A stretch of DNA of 64,000 bases from Stutzerimonas chloritidismutans AW-1. Its GTDB lineage: Bacteria > Pseudomonadota > Gammaproteobacteria > Pseudomonadales > Pseudomonadaceae. Both the position numbers and the translations under genes were made by a program. The stretch lies in the NCBI RefSeq assembly GCF_000495915.1, contig NZ_AOFQ01000029.1:1-64000 (forward strand), in the 5' to 3' direction. Of this stretch, positions 54,802-63,191 are shown in pieces. The notes below the pieces were generated by a model, which did not search any database, had not been told where the DNA came from, and saw only the letters and a program-made list of their open reading frames with translations. The first letter of the stretch is position 1. Each line of letters starts with the position of its first letter.

Positions 54802-56580
54802 ATGGCTGACTACCAAGCGCCGCTGCGCGACATGCGTTTTGTCCTGAATGAAGTCTTCGACGCGCCGAAACTCTGGCAGTCGCTGCCAGCGCTGGCCGAG
54901 GTGGTCGATGCCGAGACGGCCGATGCAATTCTCGAGGAAGCTGGCAAGATCACCGCCAACAGCATCGCGCCGCTCAACCGCAGCGGTGACGAAGAAGGCT
55001 GCCGCTGGGACGCCGGGGCGGTTTCTACGCCCGCCGGCTACCGCGAGGCTTATCAGCTATACGCCGAAGGCGGCTGGGTCGGTGTCGGTGGCGATCCGGC
55101 GTTCGGCGGGATGGGTATGCCCAAGGTCATCTCGGCTCAGGTTGAGGAGATGATGAACTCCGCCAGCCTGGCCTTCGGCCTCTATCCGATGCTGACGTCC
55201 GGCGCCTGCCTGTCGATCTACGCCCACGCCAGCGAGGAGCTCAAGCAGAAGTACCTGCCGAACATGTATGCCGGTGTCTGGTCCGGCTCAATGTGCTTGA
55301 CCGAGCCGCATGCGGGCACCGATCTGGGCATCATCCGCACCAAGGCCGAGCCTCAGGCCGATGGTTCCTACAAGGTCAGCGGTACCAAAATCTTCATCAC
55401 TGGCGGTGAGCACGACCTGACCGAGAACATCATCCACCTGGTGCTGGCCAAGCTGCCGGATGCGCCAGCTGGCTCCCGCGGCATCTCGTTGTTCCTGGTG
55501 CCGAAGGTGATGGTCAACGAGGACGGCACCCTGGGTGAGCGCAACTCGCTGTCCTGCGGTTCCATCGAGCACAAGATGGGTATCCAGGCCTCGGCGACCT
55601 GCGTGATGAACTTCGACGGTGCCACCGGCTGGATGGTCGGCGAGCCGAACAAGGGCCTCGCAGCGATGTTCACCATGATGAACTACGAGCGTCTGGGCGT
55701 CGGTATTCAGGGCCTGTCGACTGGCGAGCGCTCCTATCAGAGCGCCATCGAGTATGCCCGCGAGCGTATCCAGAGCCGCGCACCGACCGGACCGATTGCG
55801 CAGGACAAGGCAGCCGATCCGATCATCGTGCATCCGGATGTGCGCCGCATGCTGCTGACCATGAAGGCGTTGAACGAGGGTGGTCGCGCGTTCTCCAGTT
55901 ATGTCGCGCTGCAGCTCGATATCGCCAAGTTCAGTGACGACGACGAGGCGCGACTGCGAGCCGAGGCGCAGGTGGCGCTGCTGACACCGGTGGCCAAGGC
56001 TTTCCTCACTGACATGGGGCTGGAAACCACGGTACATGGCCAGCAGATTTTCGGCGGCCATGGCTTCATCCGCGAGTGGGGCCAGGAGCAGCTGGTGCGT
56101 GACTGCCGCATTACTCAGATCTACGAGGGCACCAACGGCATTCAAGCGCTGGACCTGGTTGGGCGCAAGATCGTCGGCAGTGGTGGCACCATGTATCAGG
56201 CCTTCGTCGATGAAATTCGCGCATTCATCGCTGATGCCGGTCCGGAGCTGGCGGAGTTCGCCGAGCCCCTCAAGGCTGCCATGGACAATCTGGATGAGCT
56301 GACCGCCTGGGTTATCGATCAGGCCAAGGTGAATCCGAACGAAATCGGCGCCGCCTCGGTGGAGTACCTGCACGTGTTCGGCTACACCGCTTATGCGTAC
56401 ATGTGGGCACGCATGGCGGCGACGGCATTCGCCAAACAGGATGAAGGCGACTTCTACCAGAGCAAGCTGGGAACCGCGCGTTTCTACTTTGCTCGCCTGT
56501 TGCCGCGAATTCATTCGCTGAGCGCTTCGGTCAAGGCCGGAAGCGAGTCGCTGTACCTGCTCGACGCTGCTCAATTCTGA
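54802..56580 (+). CDS. Acyl-CoA dehydrogenase (FadE-like, long form)
   Basis: 592 aa paralogue of the gene at 49482, with the same domain plan. Signatures include SGSMCLTEPHAGTDLGIIRT, GTKIFITGGEHDLTENI, EHKMGIQASATCVMNFDGA and IYEGTNGIQALDLVGRK. Start MADYQAPLRDMRF at 54802 has GAGG upstream. It catalyses alpha,beta-dehydrogenation of acyl-CoA in beta-oxidation; chain length is not readable. The gene order matches the acyl-CoA dehydrogenase pair after the bio genes in P. aeruginosa. Confidence 0.95.
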   Translation: MADYQAPLRDMRFVLNEVFDAPKLWQSLPALAEVVDAETADAILEEAGKITANSIAPLNRSGDEEGCRWDAGAVSTPAGYREAYQLYAEGGWVGVGGDPAFGGMGMPKVISAQVEEMMNSASLAFGLYPMLTSGACLSIYAHASEELKQKYLPNMYAGVWSGSMCLTEPHAGTDLGIIRTKAEPQADGSYKVSGTKIFITGGEHDLTENIIHLVLAKLPDAPAGSRGISLFLVPKVMVNEDGTLGERNSLSCGSIEHKMGIQASATCVMNFDGATGWMVGEPNKGLAAMFTMMNYERLGVGIQGLSTGERSYQSAIEYARERIQSRAPTGPIAQDKAADPIIVHPDVRRMLLTMKALNEGGRAFSSYVALQLDIAKFSDDDEARLRAEAQVALLTPVAKAFLTDMGLETTVHGQQIFGGHGFIREWGQEQLVRDCRITQIYEGTNGIQALDLVGRKIVGSGGTMYQAFVDEIRAFIADAGPELAEFAEPLKAAMDNLDELTAWVIDQAKVNPNEIGAASVEYLHVFGYTAYAYMWARMAATAFAKQDEGDFYQSKLGTARFYFARLLPRIHSLSASVKAGSESLYLLDAAQF

Positions 56581-56671
56581 GAAGCCGCGGCTTAATCTAA
56601 AGGCAATATGAAATTATTTGGCCATGACGCGGAACGATTAAGCCGCCCTTCAGGTCATAAAAACCGCACCA

Positions 56672-56730
56672 TGTAAGCCTGGACTTACAGCACTGCATCA
56701 AGGATGACGCGATGTAGGAAAAGGCTTACA
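56672..56730 (+). promoter_or_regulatory. Two GacA upstream activating sequences
   Basis: TGTAAGCCTGGACTTACA (56672-56689) is a perfect GacA box (TGTAAG-N6-CTTACA). TGTAGGAAAAGGCTTACA (56713-56730) is a second copy with one difference, 41 bp downstream. They lie about 108 and 67 bp before the predicted start of the Rsm RNA. A TAATCT -10 is at 56776-56781. Confidence 0.85.
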
Positions 56731-56788
56731 AGGCGTGATGCACAATGGCTACTACAGGCTCACAAGGTCTGACGGTAATCTACTGCTT

Positions 56789-56915
56789 AAGGACGTGGCG
56801 CATGGAAAGCGCAAATCAATAAAACGGACCACACAGGGAGCGGCGCCAGGATGGCGCGCGATCATGGATGTCAGGATTCAGTCTGCAGAGCCCCGCTTCG
56901 GCGGGGTTTTTCTTT
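56789..56915 (+). ncRNA. rsmY: Rsm-family (RsmY/RsmZ-like) CsrA/RsmA-titrating small RNA
   Basis: About 125 nt. GGA motifs occur as AAGGACG, ATGGAAA, ACGGACC, CAGGGAG, CAGGATG, ATGGATG and CAGGATT. One is displayed in a perfect hairpin loop (GCGCCA-GGA-TGGCGC, 56844-56858), the classic RsmA-binding form, and another in GCGC-ATGGAAA-GCGC. The RNA ends in the terminator CCCCGC-TTCG-GCGGGG plus T run (56891-56912). GacA boxes upstream complete the picture. The RNA would sequester RsmA/RsmE when GacS/GacA is active. The paralogue name rsmY is a guess from the nearby acyl-CoA dehydrogenase; the exact 5' end is predicted. No protein gene is visible in 56581-56993. Confidence 0.85.
56891..56915 (+). 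terminator. Rho-independent terminator of the Rsm RNA
   Basis: CCCCGC-TTCG-GCGGGG (56891-56906), followed by TTTTTCTTTT. Confidence 0.92.
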
Positions 56916-56993
56916 TCTGCTTAGTTCTTATGCCAGCAGTCAGTCATTCAGGCGGCCTTGCGACCGCTTAGGCTTAGCCCGACTGTTCCGGCA

Positions 56994-57641
56994 TCAATTC
57001 GGCAGGCACACACCGGTCCCACCAAGCCCGCAATATCCCCCAGGATTCTTTGCCAGATACTGCTGGTGATAGGCCTCTGCGTAGTAGAACGGCGGTGCAT
57101 CGTCTACCTCGGTGGTGATGGCCGGAAAGCCCGCTGCGCTTAGTTGTCGCTGGAAACGTTCACGGCTTGCCTCTGCCTCGCGGCGCTGCTGTGCATCCAT
57201 GCAGTAGATCGCCGAACGGTACTGGCTGCCGACATCGTTACCCTGCCGCATCCCCTGGGTCGGGTTGTGTGCCTCCCAGAAAACGCGTAGCAGCGTGCCG
57301 TAGTCGATCTGCTGAGGATCGAAGACCACCAGTACCGCCTCCGTATGCCCGGTAAGCCCGGAACAGACTTCATCGTACGTCGGGTTCGGGGTCAGGCCTC
57401 CGGCATAGCCGACAGCCGTTGTCCACACTCCCGGCTGCTCCCAGAACCGGCGTTCCGCTCCCCAGAAGCAGCCCATGCCAAACACCGCCTGGCAAAGGCC
57501 TGCTGGAAAGGGTGGCTGCAGCGGGTTGCCATTGACGTAGTGGGCGGGGGGGACCGGTACGGGTGTCGAGCGGCCGGGCAAGGCCTGCTCGGCGGTGGGC
57601 AGTGCCTGTTTGTTGATCAGAATCTGCGAGCGTAGCGACAT
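56994..57641 (-). CDS. msrA: Peptide methionine sulfoxide reductase MsrA
   Basis: 215 aa. It reduces methionine-S-sulfoxide. The catalytic C58 lies in [13 protein letters not shown], and the resolving cysteines C204 and C212 are in the tail [15 protein letters not shown]. The ~50-residue N-terminal extension is as in the long Pseudomonas/E. coli form. It lies beside dipA, the same neighbourhood as in P. aeruginosa. Confidence 0.97.
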   Translation of the reverse strand: MSLRSQILINKQALPTAEQALPGRSTPVPVPPAHYVNGNPLQPPFPAGLCQAVFGMGCFWGAERRFWEQPGVWTTAVGYAGGLTPNPTYDEVCSGLTGHTEAVLVVFDPQQIDYGTLLRVFWEAHNPTQGMRQGNDVGSQYRSAIYCMDAQQRREAEASRERFQRQLSAAGFPAITTEVDDAPPFYYAEAYHQQYLAKNPGGYCGLGGTGVCLPN

Positions 57642-57752
57642 GCGAGCCTCGAGCGGGGAAGGTGGCTGACAAGCTAGGCTACAAAAGCCCGGGAGCCAGT
57701 GAAAGCGCCACGGCTACCACGCGTCGCAGAGTTCTGCGCAAACGGCTGGCAC

Positions 57753-60425
57753 TCAGCACCATTGGGGGTAGCGGCGCAGAGCCTCGGTCAGGATGTTGCC
57801 GGGGATCGGCTTGTCGAACAGGTAGCCCTGACCGATATCACAGCGATGACGACGCAGGAATTTCAGCTGCTCCGGTGTTTCGATTCCTTCAGCGACGACC
57901 TTCAGGTGCAGCTTGCGGGCCATGGCGATCACTGCCGAGGTGATCTCCACGTCGTCCTGGTTGCCCGGGATGTCCTTGATAAAGCTGCGATCGATCTTGA
58001 TCACGTCGATGGGGAATTTCTTCAGGTAGCTCAGCGAGGAATACCCCGTGCCGAAGTCGTCCATGGCCAGCGTCAGGCCGAGCGCCTTGAGGCCGATCAG
58101 CTGCTGTCGGGTTTCCTCGGTTGCTTCGAGCAGGAGGCTTTCTGTCAGCTCCAGCTCCAGCTGCGCGGCGGGAAGTTGCTCTTCGAGCAGAATTGCGGCG
58201 ATCGTGCCAAGCAGATCCGGATCCGAGAACTGCTTGGGTGAAAGGTTGATTGCGATCTGGGGCGTGCCAAGGCCTAGCGCTGACAGGGTGACGCCCATCC
58301 GGCACGCCTCCCGCGCGACCCACTTGCCGATCGGGATGATCAGCCCGGTTTCTTCCGCGACGCTGATGAACTGATCCGGGCGGATCATGCCCTTTTCCGG
58401 ATGGTTCCAGCGCAGCAGCGCTTCCAGCCCCTGCAGCCGGCCGGTATGCAGGCATAGCTTGGGCTGGTAGAACACTTCCAACTCGTTCTGCAGCAGCGCA
58501 CGGCGCAGGTTGTTCTCGACGAACAGCTTGTAGTTGGCTTCGGCATGCAGGGCTTCGGTGAATATCTGCACCTGGTTCTTGCCGTTCGCCTTGGCCTTGT
58601 GCAGCGCTTGCCCGGCATGCTTCATCAGCGTTTCCGGGTCACGCCCGTGCTGGGGCGAGCACGCCAGCCCCAGGGACCCGCTGACGCTGATCAGCTGCTT
58701 GTCGACGAATAGCGGCTTATCGAGGATGCGCAGCACCTGGTCTGCCAGGCGGACGCCTTCGTCCAGTCCCTTGTCATCGAACAGCAGGGCGAACTCGTTG
58801 CTGGCAAAGCGTGCCAGTACGGCCTGCTGGCTGAGTCCGTTGCGCAGTCGCCGGGCAAGGCTGGTGAGCAGCTTGTCGCCGGTCTGGTGGCCGAGGCTGT
58901 CGTTGATGCGCTTGAAGTTGTCGATGTCCACCAGCAACAGGCAGAGCCTGGGCTCGGCCCCGGCGGCAAAGCGCTCCTCGATGCTGCGAATGAAGTACGG
59001 GCGATTGCCCAGGTTGGTCAGGTTGTCGGTGTAGGCCAGGCGCTCGATATGCTGATGCGCCAGTTTGCTGCGGGTGATGTCCTCGTAGATGCCGATGTAG
59101 TGGGTCAGCGCGCCTTCTTCATTGAAGACCTTGGAGATGGAAAGCTGACCCCAGTACGGCTCGAGGTTCTTGCGTCGGGAGCGGAACTCGCCCTGCCAGC
59201 TGTTGCTGTGGGCAAGTACCGAAGAGGTGTCGAACAGCAGCTCGCCGAGGTTTTCCAGAGCCTTCAGATCGGCCAGACGCTGACCGCGTACCTCGGCTGA
59301 GGAAAACTGGCTGATGACGGTGAATGCCGGATTCACATATTCCACCCGGCCTTCTCGGTCGACCAGGATGAAGGCGCTGGCGCTCTGTTCCACGGCGCGC
59401 TGGAACAGGCCGAGCATATGGGTTGCGCTGAGCCGCTGCTGATTGGCCAGCACCTGCGCATACTGATCGGCCAGCTCGCCGGCGAAGGCGATCTCGTCGG
59501 CCTGCCATGCGCGCGGTTTGCCTGTGTGTTGCAGGCTGAGAACGCCGATTACCTCCCCACCGACTCGAATGCTGGCGTCCAGGATCGAGCGAACGCCCTG
59601 CGGGCGATAGATAAGCTGGTCAAGTTCGCAGGTGCGGTGATCCTGGGACACGTCCTGCGCATCGACGGCGCGACCGCTCTGCAGCGCCTGCAAGTAGCGG
59701 GGAAACGGTGCGAGTTCCAGGGCTGAGGGCGTTTCGTAATGGTCGCTGTCGAGTCGGTAGCACGACACTGGCTCCAGGCGCGTGCCGTCCAGATGCCAGA
59801 TTGTCGCGCGGTTCAGCTCGTACACTTCGCAGGCGGCCTGAGTGATCAGCTGTGCCGCTTCCAGTTCCGGATTGGCGGAGCCGTAGCGATGCCGAGCCAG
59901 CCTGACGATCAGGCTCTGCTGGGTGCGCGAACGCAGCATGTGCTCGATGTGTTCGTCTTGGGCTTGCTGATGTTGCTGCAGCGCCGTGCGCAGTCGGGCG
60001 TTCTGCGCCCTGAGATCCTGATCCGATTCAGGCTGGCGTCCGGGCATCAGATAGCCCCTGAGCAGCTCGCGACCATACTGCTGGCAAACTTCGCCGAGTT
60101 CGGTGATGTCCTGCACGCCGTCAGGCGTGTGCAGTCGATAGCTGACTGAATAGTGGCTGCGGCCTGTCAGTTGTTGCTGAATCTCTTCGTGTAGCTGGTG
60201 ACGGACGCTGGGCTCCATCAGGCTGGCGTAGGGGGCGTCGACCAGGGAGCAAAGGTCGCCGGCGGAAACACCGAGATAACGCTCGCAAGCGGGGTCGAGA
60301 AAAAGCAGTGTCCAGCTGGACTCGTTCAAGCGCTCGAAACGCAGCATGCCGAGCCGTGAAGGCACTGGCAACTGCGTCACAACCTCGGTCGCCAGACGGC
60401 TGGCGGCATCGGTATGTATTTTCAT
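57753..60425 (-). CDS. dipA: c-di-GMP phosphodiesterase DipA-like (PAS-GAF-PAS-GGDEF-EAL)
   Basis: 890 aa cytoplasmic protein. Order: an N-terminal PAS-like region (about 20-135), a GAF domain (about 180-335), PAS (about 345-465), GGDEF (about 475-630) and EAL (about 645-890). The GGDEF site is degenerate (FASNEFALLF), so no cyclase activity is expected. The EAL residues are complete: EALLRW, ELTES, DDFGTGYSSLSYL, KIDRSFI, VVAEGIET. Position between msrA and the aceEF genes equals that of P. aeruginosa dipA, which drives biofilm dispersion by hydrolysing c-di-GMP. Confidence 0.92.
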   Translation of the reverse strand: MKIHTDAASRLATEVVTQLPVPSRLGMLRFERLNESSWTLLFLDPACERYLGVSAGDLCSLVDAPYASLMEPSVRHQLHEEIQQQLTGRSHYSVSYRLHTPDGVQDITELGEVCQQYGRELLRGYLMPGRQPESDQDLRAQNARLRTALQQHQQAQDEHIEHMLRSRTQQSLIVRLARHRYGSANPELEAAQLITQAACEVYELNRATIWHLDGTRLEPVSCYRLDSDHYETPSALELAPFPRYLQALQSGRAVDAQDVSQDHRTCELDQLIYRPQGVRSILDASIRVGGEVIGVLSLQHTGKPRAWQADEIAFAGELADQYAQVLANQQRLSATHMLGLFQRAVEQSASAFILVDREGRVEYVNPAFTVISQFSSAEVRGQRLADLKALENLGELLFDTSSVLAHSNSWQGEFRSRRKNLEPYWGQLSISKVFNEEGALTHYIGIYEDITRSKLAHQHIERLAYTDNLTNLGNRPYFIRSIEERFAAGAEPRLCLLLVDIDNFKRINDSLGHQTGDKLLTSLARRLRNGLSQQAVLARFASNEFALLFDDKGLDEGVRLADQVLRILDKPLFVDKQLISVSGSLGLACSPQHGRDPETLMKHAGQALHKAKANGKNQVQIFTEALHAEANYKLFVENNLRRALLQNELEVFYQPKLCLHTGRLQGLEALLRWNHPEKGMIRPDQFISVAEETGLIIPIGKWVAREACRMGVTLSALGLGTPQIAINLSPKQFSDPDLLGTIAAILLEEQLPAAQLELELTESLLLEATEETRQQLIGLKALGLTLAMDDFGTGYSSLSYLKKFPIDVIKIDRSFIKDIPGNQDDVEITSAVIAMARKLHLKVVAEGIETPEQLKFLRRHRCDIGQGYLFDKPIPGNILTEALRRYPQWC

Positions 60426-60535
60426 CGAGCGGTTGGCTTCCAGTATGCTCCACGGAGTCGGGCTGGCCTGTGCTCCAGGCGCCGTTCCAGCGAAGGACGA
60501 TGGCTAAATAATATTAATTTCGGCAAGGGTGCATC

Positions 60536-61063
60536 ATGCGACAGGGACTGACAAGTCGGCTTGCAAAGTTAGTGATGGTCTCGGTTCTCTGCGTGATCGG
60601 AACACCTCTGATCGCGAGTGAAGTGGTGGAGTTCGGCTCGGATGAGTCGGCTCGCTATCTCACTGAATTGAAAAAGCTTTATCTCACCAGCAGTGATCGC
60701 GAAGCGCTGCTCGCGCATAGTAACGGATTGCTCGATACCTACGCATTGCGAGCGGGTTATCAGGTTGGTCAGGCCAATCCGCAGGACTTTCTCTACGAGC
60801 TGAGCGTGGCCACTCCTGGCGAGTTGCGCATACGCGAGGAAGTCCGCAGCAGCAGCGGCGGTGTTGCCGTACGCAACCGCAGTCTGTCGGTATTCGGGCT
60901 TGATCCCTACCTGCAATATCAGTGTCCTGCGCAAGGGTTCAGTTGTTCGATCAGCAGCCCCATCGACGGCCTGCCCTTGCTGGTCATTCTGCGCGACCCC
61001 CAGGGTGCCGAAGAGCTGGCCAAGGCACTGTCTTTTCTGATTCGTAATCTGCAGAAGGGTTGA
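60536..61063 (+). CDS. Exported hypothetical protein
   Basis: 175 aa with a signal peptide (cleavage near PLIAS, residue 29). The mature region has a helix (RYLTELKKLYLTSSDREALL), then mixed strands, with a short cysteine pair (YQCPAQGFSCS). I do not recognise the family. It is divergent from dipA and convergent with aceF. The start ATG at 60536 lacks a strong ribosome-binding site. Confidence 0.7.
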   Translation: MRQGLTSRLAKLVMVSVLCVIGTPLIASEVVEFGSDESARYLTELKKLYLTSSDREALLAHSNGLLDTYALRAGYQVGQANPQDFLYELSVATPGELRIREEVRSSSGGVAVRNRSLSVFGLDPYLQYQCPAQGFSCSISSPIDGLPLLVILRDPQGAEELAKALSFLIRNLQKG

Positions 61064-61100
61064 CGCAGCAGTTGGTGCGCGTGATCCCTGCACAATAGAA

Positions 61101-61136
61101 AACGCCGCATCTTCTTCAGAGGATGCGGCGTTTTTC
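61101..61136. terminator. Terminator between the hypothetical gene and aceF
   Basis: AACGCCGCATC and GATGCGGCGTT form an 11-bp stem with a 10-base loop, followed by T's on the plus strand and preceded by A's, so it can act on both strands. Confidence 0.85.
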
Positions 61137-61150
61137 GTTTGGCTCAGCCG

Positions 61151-63164
61151 TTACAGCAGCAGGGTGCGGATATCCGCCAGCAGCTCCGACAGCCGTTTGG
61201 TGAAGCGTGCGGCAGCAGCCCCGTTGATTACACGGTGATCGTAGGACAGCGAGAGCGGCAACATCAGGCGCGGCTCGAATGCCTTGCCGTCCCAGACTGG
61301 CTGCATCGTCGCCTTGGATACCCCGAGAATCGCCACTTCCGGCGCGTTGACGATCGGCGTGAAGCCGGTGCCGCCAATGTGGCCAAGGCTGGAAATGGTG
61401 AAGCAGGCACCCTGCATGGCGTCAGGCGAGAGCTTCTTGCTGCGCGCTTTCTCCGCCAGCTCGGCCGCTTCGCCAGCCAACTGCAGCAAACTCTTCTGAT
61501 CCACGTTCTTGATCACCGGGACCATCAGGCCATCCGGCGTATCCACGGCGAAGCCGATGTGCACATACTTCTTGCGGATCAGTGCCTTGCCGCTTGGCGC
61601 CAGCGAGCTGTTGAAGTCCGGCAGCTCCTTGAGCAGGTGCGCACACGCCTTGAGCAACAACGGCAGCACGGTGAGCTTGACGCCGGCCTTCTCGGCGGCA
61701 GCCTTCTGGGAGACGCGGAAAGCCTCCAGTTCGGTGATGTCGGCCGATTCGAACTGGGTCACGTGCGGTACGTTCAGCCAGCTGCGGTGCAGGTTGGCTG
61801 CGCCGATCTGCATCAGGCGCGACATCGCGACTTCTTCGACTTCGCCGAACTTGCTGAAGTCCACGGCCGGGATCGGCGGAATGCCGGCACCACCCGAGGC
61901 ACCTTCGGCCGGAGCCTGCTTGGCCTTGTGCAGCATGTTCTTGACGTAGGCCTGGACATCTTCCTTGAGAATCCGGCCCTTGGGACCGGTGGCCGGAACA
62001 TCGGCCAGGTCGACGCCGTACTCGCGCGCGGTCATGCGAACCGCCGGCCCGGCGTGAACCTTGGTGCCGGCCTTGCTCGGACCGCTGACGGCCGGAGCCG
62101 GCGTCGCCGCGGCCTTCGCCTCCGGTACGCCCTGCTTGTTCGGTGCGACGGCCTGCTGCTGGGAAACGGCCTCCTGCGGCCTGCTCTCGGCCTTTTTCGC
62201 TGGCGCCGAGCCCTGGACCTTGAGGGTCAGGATCAGGTCGCCGGTCTTGGCATCGTCACCCACCTTGATCGACAGCGACTCCACCACGCCCGCCTTGGGC
62301 GCCGGAATTTCCATGCTGGCCTTGTCGGATTCCAAGGTGATCAGCGACTGGTCCGCCTCGACGCTGTCGCCAGCCTTGATCATGACTTCGATGACCTTGG
62401 CGCTGCCGCTGGAACCGATGTCCGGAATACGAACCTCCTCCACGGACTCGCCTGCAGTTTCGGCCGGTGCTTCTGCGGCCTGCTCGGTCAGTTTCTCCTT
62501 GGCCGGGCTTTGTGCCTGGCTGGTCGGAGCACTGGCCGCTCCCGGCTTGCTCGAGGCGGTACCCTTGAGGATCAGGATCAGATCGCCGGTACCGACTTCG
62601 TCGCCCACCTTGACCGAAATGCTCTCGACTACGCCAGCGGCTGGAGAGGGGATCTCCATGCTGGCCTTGTCGGACTCGAGAGTGATCAGCGGTTGCTCGG
62701 CGGCGATGGTATCGCCGGCCTTCACTGATATCTCGATCACGCTGGCCTTGCCGGAGGAGCCGATGTCCGGAACCTTGATTTCCTGCGACTCGCCTTCCTC
62801 GGCGGAGGCCGAAGAATTGTCATCTCCCGGAGGCGTAGGTGCTTCGGCTTCATCAGTCGGGCCGCCAGTGCTGGCAGCGGCAGGCTCGGCCGCGGCTTTC
62901 GCCCGGCGCCGGCGCTTCGCTGTCAGTTCCTTCTTCGCTTTCCAGCTCAAGTAGCTCGTCACCTTCTTTCAGGCGGTCGCCGAGCTTGACCTTCAAGGCC
63001 TTCACGACGCCAGCCTTGGGTGCCGGGATTTCCATGCTGGCCTTGTCGGACTCCAGCGTCAGGATGCTCTGGTCCGCTTCGATACGGTCGCCGACCTTGA
63101 CGAACAACTCGATTACTTCACCCTCACCGCTGCCGATGTCGGGTACGCGTATGGTTTCACTCAC
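61151..63164 (-). pseudogene. aceF: Pyruvate dehydrogenase E2 (dihydrolipoyl acetyltransferase), apparent +1 frameshift
   Basis: The gene reads from GTG 63164 (AGGAG upstream, [15 protein letters not shown]) to the stop at 61151. The length is 2014 nt, one more than a multiple of three. The first lipoyl domain is in one frame and everything else in another. They meet at the GGG run (plus-strand CCC, 62902-62904) in the Ala/Pro linker; removing one G restores a ~670-aa E2. It holds three lipoyl domains (each with [10 protein letters not shown]), a peripheral-subunit-binding domain (VRMTAREYGVDLADV) and the acetyltransferase core ending SYDHRVINGAAAARFTKRL. E2 is central to pyruvate oxidation, so a sequencing or assembly error is the first explanation to test. 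Confidence 0.85.
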
Positions 63165-63191
63165 AATAGGTTCTCCTGTGCGCACGCAGCA

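Noticed and set aside
56735..56971. 78-codon open frame inside the Rsm RNA region
   Set aside because: It crosses the RNA terminator hairpin, has no ribosome-binding site and resembles no protein; the RNA explanation fits all features.
61139..62728. 529-codon open frame antisense to aceF
   Set aside because: Repeats in it only mirror the lipoyl domains of aceF.
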